Shown: one piece after another, positions 15,915-23,666 of the stretch | Layout: each line of letters begins with the position of its first letter | Position numbering within the stretch: the first letter of the stretch is position 1 | Assembly (NCBI RefSeq): GCF_900156075.1 | Contig: NZ_FTMM01000020.1 | Location: 1-56,134, forward strand | Source: Chryseobacterium sp. RU37D | GTDB taxonomy: Bacteria; Bacteroidota; Bacteroidia; Flavobacteriales; Weeksellaceae | DNA: 56,134 bases | Direction: 5' to 3' | Made by a program: the position numbers and the translations under genes | Notes under the pieces: model-generated | What the model was told of the DNA's origin: nothing | The model's input: only the letters and a program-made list of their open reading frames with translations | Database searches by the model: none

Positions 15915-16907
15915 TTACACTAAGTTATTTGCTACAATGTATTCTGCGATCTGTACAGCGTTGGTTGCCGCTCCTTTTCGCAGGTTATCTGCCACAATCC
16001 AAAGATTCAGAGTCTTCGGCTGGGAGAGATCGCGTCTTATCCTTCCGACAAAAACTTCGTCTTTTCCTTCGGAATAAAGCGGCATTGGATATTGGTTGTT
16101 TTTCACATCATCCATTACCACAACTCCCGGAGTTTCAGATAAGATTTTTCTTACTTCATCAAGATTGAATTCGTTTTCAAATTCGATATTTACGCTTTCA
16201 GAGTGACCTCCCTGTACAGGAACTCTCACGGCAGTTGCCGTTAAATTAAATGTATCGTCACCTAGAATTTTCTTAGGTTCTTTCATTAATTTAATTTCTT
16301 CTTTCGTATAATCATCTTCACCAAAAACATCACAATGTGGAAGCGCATTTTTAAAGATTTGATAAGGATACACCTTTGCGGTAGAATCGTTGCCGCTGAT
16401 TTCAGCATTCAATTGGTCAACGGCTGCCTTACCGGTTCCTGTTACGGATTGATAAGTGGAAACAACGACTCTTTTCAGGTCATATTTTTTGTTTAAAGGC
16501 CCTAAAACCATTACTAACTGAATGGTAGAGCAGTTTGGGTTGGCAATGATCTTATCTTTTTTCGTCAAAACATCTGCATTGATTTCCGGAACGACCAATT
16601 TTTTGTCAGGATCCATTCTCCATGCCGAAGAATTGTCGATCACAGTGGTTCCTGCTTCAGCAAAAAGTGGGGCAAATTCAAGTGAAGTACCGCCTCCGGC
16701 AGAGAAAATAGCAATATCCGGTTTGGCAGCTATAGCGTCTTTCATGCTTACAATTGTAAATTCTTCCTGCTTATACTTCACCTTTTTGCCAATCGATTTT
16801 TCCGATGCTACAGGAATTAATTCTGTGACAGGGAAGTTCCTTTCTTCAAGAACTTTCAGCATAACTTGTCCAACCATTCCTGTTGAACCTACTACTGCTA
16901 CTTTCAT
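15915..16907 (-). CDS. asd: Aspartate-semialdehyde dehydrogenase
   Basis: The enzyme reduces aspartyl-4-phosphate to aspartate semialdehyde with NADPH, the branch point to lysine, diaminopimelate, threonine and methionine. The 330-residue protein has the Rossmann start VAVVGSTGMVGQVM (3-16), the catalytic Cys126 in ANPNCSTIQ, and the substrate-binding RVPVQGGHSES segment near 228-238 with the catalytic His. Length and motifs fit the Gram-positive/Bacteroidota-type enzyme. It appears to be transcribed alone on the minus strand, with a hairpin terminator after it. It is essential for peptidoglycan precursor synthesis in most bacteria. Confidence 0.97.
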   Translation of the reverse strand: MKVAVVGSTGMVGQVMLKVLEERNFPVTELIPVASEKSIGKKVKYKQEEFTIVSMKDAIAAKPDIAIFSAGGGTSLEFAPLFAEAGTTVIDNSSAWRMDPDKKLVVPEINADVLTKKDKIIANPNCSTIQLVMVLGPLNKKYDLKRVVVSTYQSVTGTGKAAVDQLNAEISGNDSTAKVYPYQIFKNALPHCDVFGEDDYTKEEIKLMKEPKKILGDDTFNLTATAVRVPVQGGHSESVNIEFENEFNLDEVRKILSETPGVVVMDDVKNNQYPMPLYSEGKDEVFVGRIRRDLSQPKTLNLWIVADNLRKGAATNAVQIAEYIVANNLV

Positions 16908-16943
16908 TGTTTTGATTAAAAAATTTAAATTAATATATTTTAA

Positions 16944-16975
16944 ACTTTGTCAAAGATCTAAAACTTTGACAAAGT
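16944..16975. repeat. Perfect palindrome between asd and the membrane protein gene
   Basis: ACTTTGTCAAAG (16944-16955) and CTTTGACAAAGT (16964-16975) are perfect 12-base inverted repeats around an eight-base loop. It begins one base past the stop codon of the minus-strand membrane protein gene and may act as its terminator. A related, diverged copy lies at 41226-41258. Confidence 0.7.
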
Positions 16976-16976
16976 G

Positions 16977-17414
16977 CTATCCGAAAACTTTTGTCCACGG
17001 GAACGCGAAAGCGAATAAACCGGCTGCAATTAATCCCATAATTACAATTCCTAAAGAAATGGTAGGATTGGTTTTTACTTTTTTGTTGATAATGGTCATT
17101 AATACCGCAGCGATCAGCATTGAAAATGGGTGTTCCACATATTGGAATCTTGAATAGGAATCGCTCATTAAAGTTCCTGAATCCAATGCTGCTTTAAAGC
17201 CTGGAGAGAATATAAGTAACAAAGGTATTCCTACTAAAAACTGCACATGAAAGAAAACCATCGTGAAAAGTGTAGTTTTCTTTAAAAACTTATTCACTTT
17301 GCCGCTAAAACCAAACATGGTAGCTAAAAGAGCAATAATAAATAGTGCTACTAAAACTAATTCTAAATACCCAAACCCTTTATGAGCACTAAGAAATACT
17401 TTGTAAAAATCCAT
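16977..17414 (-). CDS. Four-helix integral membrane protein
   Basis: The 145-residue protein has four hydrophobic segments (about 15-36, 45-70, 92-110, 117-140). Potential haem-ligand or metal-ligand histidines are His11 (SAHKGFGYLE), His56 (FFHVQFLVG) and His94 (VEHPFSM). I recall similar Bacteroidota proteins annotated loosely as cytochrome b-like, but no haem motif is proven here. It has a -7 box TATATTTG on the minus strand at 17449-17442, 27 bases upstream of the ATG, and is separated from the TonB receptor gene by a strong terminator. Function unknown. Confidence 0.75.
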   Translation of the reverse strand: MDFYKVFLSAHKGFGYLELVLVALFIIALLATMFGFSGKVNKFLKKTTLFTMVFFHVQFLVGIPLLLIFSPGFKAALDSGTLMSDSYSRFQYVEHPFSMLIAAVLMTIINKKVKTNPTISLGIVIMGLIAAGLFAFAFPWTKVFG

Positions 17415-17441
17415 AATCTATTTTTTCTTTTTTCTTGGACA

Positions 17442-17449
17442 CAAATATA
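17442..17449 (-). promoter_or_regulatory. -7 box of the four-helix membrane protein gene
   Basis: TATATTTG on the minus strand, 27 bases upstream of the ATG at 17414. No convincing -33 box is seen. Confidence 0.4.
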
Positions 17450-17455
17450 GCAAAA

Positions 17456-17476
17456 ATCCCGGCTTTTCGCCGGGAT
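17456..17476 (-). terminator. Terminator of the second TonB receptor gene
   Basis: ATCCCGGC (17456-17463) and GCCGGGAT (17469-17476) form a perfect stem with a five-base loop. On the minus strand it is followed by TTTTT. Confidence 0.88.
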
Positions 17477-17506
17477 TGATATGTATAAATCTAATGTTTT
17501 AATTTA

Positions 17507-20218
17507 TTAGAAGTTGAATGATAATGTTCCAGACCATGTTCTTCCGAATCCGAAATAAACCTGGTTTGTTTGGCTAAGACCGTTATAGTTACCTGCTGCT
17601 TGGTATATTCCGTAGTTCGTAGCATTTCCTGCTAGTGTTCCTCCATTAATATCTGTGTACTCTTGTGCAGTAAGATTTGCATGAACGTTAGTGTTTGATT
17701 CAGCGATGTAGACTTTATTCAATAAGTTATATACATTACCTCTTACTGTAAAGTACTGTTTTGGATTTCTAAGTTTAATTTTGAAAGTAATTCCTAAATC
17801 TACTAAGCCAAAGCTAGGCAATTCTAATGCACCTTTCTGGCCTGCAGCTTCCGTTGAGAAGTTAAGCGGGTTTACGTTTGCATATAAATGTTTAACCCCC
17901 CTGTACATACCATCTAAGCTTACCCAATCTGTTGGTTTGAACGTAAATCCTGCACCAGCTGTGAACTGTGCTGCATTTCCTACCTTTACTTTGTCTAGAT
18001 AAACTGTACTATGTGATGAAGAACTATTTGTGAAGCTAATAGGATCGTTCGTTTCCGAGAACAGATCACTATCTGCATTTCCTTTGTAATAGTAGTCACC
18101 CATTGATAGCATACCGTTGAAAGATAACATCTTGTGAACATTTGCTGTCACATCAATTTCAATTCCCTGGTGTACTTCAGAAATACCTGAAATATTAGCA
18201 TATGCAGTAGTTGTTGTAACAGGAGCACCCGATGTAGGGTCTATGTAAGTCCCGGAAAGGTTTGTTCTTCTAAGAAATCTATCTTTCCATGAAGTTCTGT
18301 AGATATTCACATTTGCATTGAAAATCCCTGAACGGAAACCATATCCTAATTCAATTCCGAAGATTTTCTCGTTTGTTAAATTAGGGTTAAGATAGTTTTT
18401 GTTGTTAGGATAAACAGAATTTAAGAAAGGTTGTTTTTCGTAGTATCCGATATTGGCAAAAACGTTGTGGTTTTCATTAATATTATAGTTGGCACCACCT
18501 TTTACGTTAAATCCGATTAGGTTTTTAAATCCTGTTTTAGTATTAAGAGCTGGATTAAGAGCTGTTGGCTGGTTAACTGGTGAAGTTGGAGAGTTTGTGG
18601 CCGCATATCCGGCTACATTTCCGTTGAGAAGAGATCTTCCGTCTACAATAAAGTTATCAATTCTTTGGAAGGCCTGATTTGAAATAGCTCCTGAAACGAA
18701 AGCAGATATTTTATCATTAGAATATTCTAACTGTCCGAATCCGCCATACCAAAGTACTTCTCCGTCATTGTTATAACCGATTCTATTTTCAATCGGATCA
18801 ATTTTTCCTCCAAATGGATTCCAGTTTGGTTCTGCTTTTGATGAATTTGATACATAGTTATAGCCAGCTTGTAAAAAGTTGTTATTATTTGGAACCCAAA
18901 GATTTTTATTAGCTGAGTCTCTGTATGCGGAACCTCCTAAAAGATCACTTACAACCTGATAATGGTAACCATAATAATATCTAGTATCAATACCTACTGA
19001 AAAGTTTAAATGATCATTAATTTTATGATTGAAACTTGAGATAAGTCCGAACCAGTTGTGTGAGTTGATCGATGCGTTTCTGATTAGAATCCCTTTGTCT
19101 GGAGTAGAGGCTGCATTAGCTGCATAGATTGCATCCATATCCAAAATCCCTTCATCCGTTACAAAAGATCTTGATGTAGGATTATAATTGATGGATTTTC
19201 CATTTGCTGTTCCTATATTTCCTGTTCCTGCTCCTCTACCAAATGAAGCGTAAGCAACAGTGTTTAATTTAGATTTGCTTGAAATATTCCAATCCCAGTT
19301 TAAAGACATTACTGGTTTGTGGTAATAATTTCTTCTTAAGCTATATTCCTGACCGTTCAAATAACCATAGTCTGGATTATATCTTGTATCTGGATTACCA
19401 TTTTTATCAGTATTATAATAAATATAATTTGAAATTGGAGCGTAAGTACTTCTTTGATTGTGGGCTTGTGGAGCACCAGTAATTGTGAATTGGAAATCAT
19501 GCTTGCTGCCGGGTTTATTATATCCTAAAGCAAAATAATAGTTATATCCTTCAAATTCAGTTCCTCTTGCAAAAGTAGAACCTGAAGTTCTGCTCATTAA
19601 GAATGAAGAAGACCATCCTTTTGCAGATTTACCTGTATTGTAAGCAAATAAAGTTTTAAGATAATCATCATTACCAACAGTTAAAGAAACGATACCACCC
19701 TGTTTTTTGTCAGCAGCTCTTGTTAAGATATTAATGGTCCCCCCAACAGAAGCAATTGCTAATTTTGAAGAACCTAAACCTCTTTGTACCTGCATTGAAG
19801 ATGTAACATCAGAAAGTCCTGCCCAGTTTGACCAGAAAACACGTCCGTTTTCCATGTCGTTTACTGGCATACCGTTTACCATCACTGCAATATTTTCTTG
19901 TCCGAATCCTCTGATAATTATTTTAGAGTCTCCGAAACCACCACCCCCTTTTGTAGCATACACTGATGGAGTTGAGTTTAAGATCTCAGGAAATTCCTGG
20001 TTTCCTAATTTTTCAACAATTTGTGCTTCTTTGATTGTTGAAACTGCAACCGGTGTCTTTCTGTCTTTAGCAATATCGGCAACACCAATTAATACTACCT
20101 CATCAATGTCCTTAGACTTAGTGGTTTTAACCGAGTCCTGAACCTGTTGGGCATAATAAACACTGGCTGTAGATAATGTAATTATCGCAGTCAGCATTGT
20201 TTTGTTGATTAATTTCAT
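17507..20218 (-). CDS. TonB-dependent receptor
   Basis: The 903-residue outer-membrane protein has a signal peptide (about 1-23, ending VYYAQQ), a segment with IDEVVLIGVADI and the plug domain (about 50-170) with IIIRGFGQENIAVMVNGMPV, then a long barrel ending in an aromatic strand (WSGTLSFNF). Unlike the first receptor it lacks an N-terminal carboxypeptidase-like domain. The two receptors share a barrel segment of the form GAP..RSTxxP, so they are distant relatives. Terminators on both sides and the 210-base upstream gap suggest a single-gene unit. There is no neighbouring SusD, siderophore or vitamin gene to indicate the ligand. Confidence 0.92.
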   Translation of the reverse strand: MKLINKTMLTAIITLSTASVYYAQQVQDSVKTTKSKDIDEVVLIGVADIAKDRKTPVAVSTIKEAQIVEKLGNQEFPEILNSTPSVYATKGGGGFGDSKIIIRGFGQENIAVMVNGMPVNDMENGRVFWSNWAGLSDVTSSMQVQRGLGSSKLAIASVGGTINILTRAADKKQGGIVSLTVGNDDYLKTLFAYNTGKSAKGWSSSFLMSRTSGSTFARGTEFEGYNYYFALGYNKPGSKHDFQFTITGAPQAHNQRSTYAPISNYIYYNTDKNGNPDTRYNPDYGYLNGQEYSLRRNYYHKPVMSLNWDWNISSKSKLNTVAYASFGRGAGTGNIGTANGKSINYNPTSRSFVTDEGILDMDAIYAANAASTPDKGILIRNASINSHNWFGLISSFNHKINDHLNFSVGIDTRYYYGYHYQVVSDLLGGSAYRDSANKNLWVPNNNNFLQAGYNYVSNSSKAEPNWNPFGGKIDPIENRIGYNNDGEVLWYGGFGQLEYSNDKISAFVSGAISNQAFQRIDNFIVDGRSLLNGNVAGYAATNSPTSPVNQPTALNPALNTKTGFKNLIGFNVKGGANYNINENHNVFANIGYYEKQPFLNSVYPNNKNYLNPNLTNEKIFGIELGYGFRSGIFNANVNIYRTSWKDRFLRRTNLSGTYIDPTSGAPVTTTTAYANISGISEVHQGIEIDVTANVHKMLSFNGMLSMGDYYYKGNADSDLFSETNDPISFTNSSSSHSTVYLDKVKVGNAAQFTAGAGFTFKPTDWVSLDGMYRGVKHLYANVNPLNFSTEAAGQKGALELPSFGLVDLGITFKIKLRNPKQYFTVRGNVYNLLNKVYIAESNTNVHANLTAQEYTDINGGTLAGNATNYGIYQAAGNYNGLSQTNQVYFGFGRTWSGTLSFNF

Positions 20219-20428
20219 AATCGTTAGTAATAGTTAGATTTAAATTTTCTGCAAAAATCGGGAAATATAATTTAACTAATATTAACTTTGTGTTAATTTT
20301 TAACTAGTCTTAATAAGTGTTAATGGTTTGATTTGCAATGTATTGAATAACAATTGACATTTTATATGAAAAAAATCATGTTATTGACTTTTTAACAAAT
20401 CAAGGGTATTTTTGTTAAATTTTTAATG

Positions 20429-21289
20429 CTATTTCACTGCTTTGAGACTCAGGTCTATATTTTCTGCAGAATGCGTAAGAGCACCAGCAGAGATGTAAGT
20501 AACACCAGCAGAAGAAATTTCTTTTAATTGGTCGCGGGTAATTCCGCCTGATGCTTCGGTTTCGCATGAACCATTAATTAATTTGACAGCTTGCTTCATT
20601 GTCTTAACGTCCATATTGTCGAGCATAATTCTATCAACTTTTGCATTGATGGCTTCCTGAACTTCTTCAATGTTTCGGGTTTCAACCTCAATTTTTAGTT
20701 TCTTTTTATTTTTCTTGATATAATCTTTGGCCATTTTCACGGCATTAGTAATGCTCCCATTATAATCGATGTGATTATCTTTTAACATAATCATATCATA
20801 AAGACCATATCTGTGATTTGTTCCACCGCCGATAGCAACAGCCCATTTTTCACAAACCCGAAAGTTGGGAGTGGTTTTTCTCGTATCTAAAAGTTTCGTT
20901 TTAGTTCCGATTAATCTTGAATCCCAATCATGAGTAAGGGTTGCGATCCCGCTCATTCTTTGCATACAATTTAGGACGAGCCTTTCTGTGGATAGAATTG
21001 ATCTTGCACTTCCTGTAACGATGAACGCGACGTCTCCGACTTTTACAGAATCACCGTCTTTTACAAAAGTTTCTACTTTTAAGTTTTTATCAAAAGTTTT
21101 AAAAATAATTTCGGCCAACTCAACTCCGGCCAGAATGCAGTTCTGCTTTACCAACAATTTTGCGCTCTGCTCAAGGTCTTTCGGAATGGTAGAAAGCGTG
21201 GAATGATCTCCGTCCTGAATATCTTCCTCCAAAGCATTTTTGATGAATTGTTTTAAAACTTTATCTGTAACGTATGCTGGTCTTTTCAT
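20429..21289 (-). CDS. nadC: Nicotinate-nucleotide pyrophosphorylase (quinolinate phosphoribosyltransferase)
   Basis: The enzyme converts quinolinate and PRPP to nicotinate mononucleotide in de novo NAD synthesis. The 286-residue protein has the family signatures: a basic quinolinate-binding segment around LDTRKTTPNFR and GGGTNHRYGLYDMIMLKDNH, EVETRN (about residue 201), and the phosphate-binding TEASGGI near the C-terminus. It starts 15 bases after the nadB stop codon, so the two are one operon. No terminator is obvious directly after its stop. NadA, the step between NadB and NadC, is not in this window. Confidence 0.97.
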   Translation of the reverse strand: MKRPAYVTDKVLKQFIKNALEEDIQDGDHSTLSTIPKDLEQSAKLLVKQNCILAGVELAEIIFKTFDKNLKVETFVKDGDSVKVGDVAFIVTGSARSILSTERLVLNCMQRMSGIATLTHDWDSRLIGTKTKLLDTRKTTPNFRVCEKWAVAIGGGTNHRYGLYDMIMLKDNHIDYNGSITNAVKMAKDYIKKNKKKLKIEVETRNIEEVQEAINAKVDRIMLDNMDVKTMKQAVKLINGSCETEASGGITRDQLKEISSAGVTYISAGALTHSAENIDLSLKAVK

Positions 21290-21304
21290 ATTTTTTGCTT
21301 TAGT

Positions 21305-22876
21305 TTAAGCTAAATCTTTATTGTAAAATGCCCCTTTGTTTTCAGTCATTTCCATAGATTGGGTAATGATGAGGAGGGCAACGGTTGTTAAATTTCTCAA
21401 TTCTGACAACTGCGGCGATAGAATGGAGTAGTGGTAAATTTCATCCACGGCAGCAGCAATTTCCTGATGTTTCTGCAGAGCCATATTAAGACGGTGGTTG
21501 CTTCTTACAATGCCTACAAGATCGCTCATCATTTCCTGTAGCTGCTTCCTCAGATAAGAAATAATCACCATTTCGTCCATGATTTTCATTCCTTCTTCAT
21601 TCCATTCCGGAACAGCTTTTAGATCTTCAAAATTAAAATTATTTTCATTTAAAAGATCAACGGTTTTCATGGCTGCGTTATGACCGTAAACCAATCCTTC
21701 CAATAATGAATTTGAAGCCAACCTGTTTGCTCCGTGAAGCCCGGAATTTGTGCATTCTCCCACAGCAAATAAATTGTGGATGGAAGACTGCCCGTCTTTA
21801 TCTACCTCGATTCCGCCCATCAAATAATGGCATGCTGGAACTACGGGAATGAGCTGTGTAAAAGGATCAATCCCTTCATCCTTGCATTTTTTATAGATAT
21901 TCGGGAAGTGTTCGAGGAATTTTTTATGATCCATTTCCTTGCAGTCCAGCCCTACATATTCATCTCCGGTGACCTTCATTTCTGCGTCAATAGCTCTGGC
22001 AACGATATCCCTGGAAGCTAATTCTTCACGCTCATCATATTTATGCATAAATTTTTCACCTTTTTTGGTTCTTAATTTTGCCCCGTCACCGCGTACGGCT
22101 TCAGAGATTAAGAATAGCATTCCGTCGATCTTACTATACAAAGCTGTGGGATGGAACTGGTAGTACTGCATATTGGAAACCTTACCTTTTGCTCTTGCTA
22201 CAAAGGCGATTCCGTCTCCGGTTGCGATGGTTGGGTTGGTCGTATTTTTATAAACATGACCTGCTCCTCCGGTTGCTACTAATGTAATTTTTGAGGTGAT
22301 CTTTTTGATTTTTTTATTCTTTTCATCCAAAATATAAGCTCCATAGCAGTGGATGTCGCCTTCATTAAGCTCCTTTCCCGGAACATGGTGCTGGGTGATG
22401 ATATCGATTACATAATGATGATCAAGGATTTCTATATTTTTACTTTTGTTGGCTGTTTCCAAAAGGGCTCTTTCGATCTCGAAACCTGTAATGTCTTTAT
22501 GATGTACAATTCTGTTTTCTGTATGGCCGCCTTCTCTTCCTAGAGCAAACTTTCCGTTTTTCATATCAAAATTGGCTCCCCATTCCACAATTTCGTTGAA
22601 TCTTTTTGGGGCTTCTTTTACTACCATTTCTACCACATCGCGTTTGTTTTCGCCATCTCCAGCTCGCATGGTATCTTCGATATGCTTATCAAAATTATCT
22701 TTTTTAAAATCTGTGACTACGGCAAGGCCGCCCTGTGCGTATTTGGTGTTGCTTTCGTCTTCGTCTGATTTTGTTACAATGATTATTTTGGCATCAGGAA
22801 GCTGCTCAGAAACTTTAATGGCATAGGAAAGTCCCGAGATCCCGGAACCTATTACTAATACATCCGCTTTTATCAT
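21305..22876 (-). CDS. nadB: L-aspartate oxidase
   Basis: NadB oxidises L-aspartate to iminoaspartate, the first step of de novo NAD synthesis. The 523-residue flavoprotein begins with the FAD-binding dinucleotide motif VLVIGSGISGLSYA (5-18), has the family segments YAQGGLAV, GREGGHTENRIVHHKD and FHPTALY, and the AVGECTNSGLHGANRLASNSL substrate/FAD motif near 375. A fumarate-reductase-like C-terminal helical domain follows. It is preceded by a nitroreductase gene (33-base gap) and followed by nadC (15-base gap) in one apparent operon. Confidence 0.97.
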   Translation of the reverse strand: MIKADVLVIGSGISGLSYAIKVSEQLPDAKIIIVTKSDEDESNTKYAQGGLAVVTDFKKDNFDKHIEDTMRAGDGENKRDVVEMVVKEAPKRFNEIVEWGANFDMKNGKFALGREGGHTENRIVHHKDITGFEIERALLETANKSKNIEILDHHYVIDIITQHHVPGKELNEGDIHCYGAYILDEKNKKIKKITSKITLVATGGAGHVYKNTTNPTIATGDGIAFVARAKGKVSNMQYYQFHPTALYSKIDGMLFLISEAVRGDGAKLRTKKGEKFMHKYDEREELASRDIVARAIDAEMKVTGDEYVGLDCKEMDHKKFLEHFPNIYKKCKDEGIDPFTQLIPVVPACHYLMGGIEVDKDGQSSIHNLFAVGECTNSGLHGANRLASNSLLEGLVYGHNAAMKTVDLLNENNFNFEDLKAVPEWNEEGMKIMDEMVIISYLRKQLQEMMSDLVGIVRSNHRLNMALQKHQEIAAAVDEIYHYSILSPQLSELRNLTTVALLIITQSMEMTENKGAFYNKDLA

Positions 22877-22909
22877 TATGCTTGCTTTAGGAACGAATCG
22901 TCTAAATAA

Positions 22910-23536
22910 TTAAATAAATTTAAACAATTTTTCGTTTGGTTTTCTTACTTTTTTCATATGCTGGAAGTGATCTTCTTCCGATCGGTAGCCCAGAGCCAGA
23001 GTAACGGTTACTTTTTCGGTTTCAGGATTGATATTTAAAATGTCTTCTATAATATCCTGCCGGAAGCCTTCCATCGGACAGGTGTCTATATCTTCAATAG
23101 CCGCGGCATACATAAGGTTGGCCAGGACTATGTATGACTGTTTTTCTGCCCAGTTAAGGATTTCATCCTGAGTTTTTTGATTAATATGCTGATTGATGCT
23201 TTTTCTGAACAGTTCTAAATTTTCCAATGTGGTTTCCCGCACTTCGGAAATATGCCTGAAATATCCGTTGATATAATTCTCGTCTAATGTTTTTTTTGAA
23301 ATAATAACAATAAGGTGAGAGCATGTGGAAATCTGAGAAGGATTGTAGAAGGCAGGAATTAATTTTTGCTTCATTTCTTCAGTCTGAACGATAAAAACTT
23401 TATAAGGCTGAAGACCTTGGGAGCTTGCAGATAACTTTCCCGATTCCAGAATGTTGTGTAACTTTTCCTGAGGAATGATTTTTTTATTAAATTTTTTCAC
23501 AGAATATCTTCTGCTTAAAGCTTCCAAATAATTCAT
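22910..23536 (-). CDS. Nitroreductase family NAD(P)H-dependent oxidoreductase
   Basis: The 208-residue protein belongs to the FMN-dependent nitroreductase family (NfsB/YfkO type). It opens with the FMN-binding RRYSVKKFNKK (9-19), has SASSQGLQPYKVF (about 37-49) and the later DTCPMEGFRQD and TVTLALGYRSEED motifs. Such enzymes reduce quinones, nitro compounds or flavins with NAD(P)H. It is the first gene of a probable operon with nadB and nadC. Its -7 box, TACATTTG (23548-23541), lies four bases before the ATG, so the mRNA is predicted to start at or almost at the start codon. Confidence 0.92.
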   Translation of the reverse strand: MNYLEALSRRYSVKKFNKKIIPQEKLHNILESGKLSASSQGLQPYKVFIVQTEEMKQKLIPAFYNPSQISTCSHLIVIISKKTLDENYINGYFRHISEVRETTLENLELFRKSINQHINQKTQDEILNWAEKQSYIVLANLMYAAAIEDIDTCPMEGFRQDIIEDILNINPETEKVTVTLALGYRSEEDHFQHMKKVRKPNEKLFKFI

Positions 23537-23540
23537 AAGA

Positions 23541-23548
23541 CAAATGTA
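23541..23548 (-). promoter_or_regulatory. -7 box four bases before the nitroreductase ATG
   Basis: TACATTTG on the minus strand, then TCTT, then the ATG at 23536. One of five such TAnnTTTG-N4-ATG arrangements in the window. Confidence 0.5.
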
Positions 23549-23613
23549 AGAATTGAATATGAATTAAATAAAAATTAAAACAAAATATCTTATTCAAAAT
23601 TAGAGTTAAAAAA

Positions 23614-23642
23614 AAGACCGCTCCAGTATTTGAGGCGATCTT
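23614..23642 (-). terminator. Terminator of the first lectin-domain T9SS gene
   Basis: AAGACCGC (23614-23621) and GCGATCTT (23635-23642) pair with one wobble; on the minus strand a long T run follows. Confidence 0.75.
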
Positions 23643-23666
23643 TTAATATAGAATGATGTTTTTTAG

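Noticed and set aside
17507..20218. Calling either TonB receptor a SusC-type glycan importer
   Set aside because: Neither receptor is paired with a SusD homologue or carbohydrate enzymes, and the receptor at 17507-20218 lacks the N-terminal carboxypeptidase-like domain of SusC proteins.
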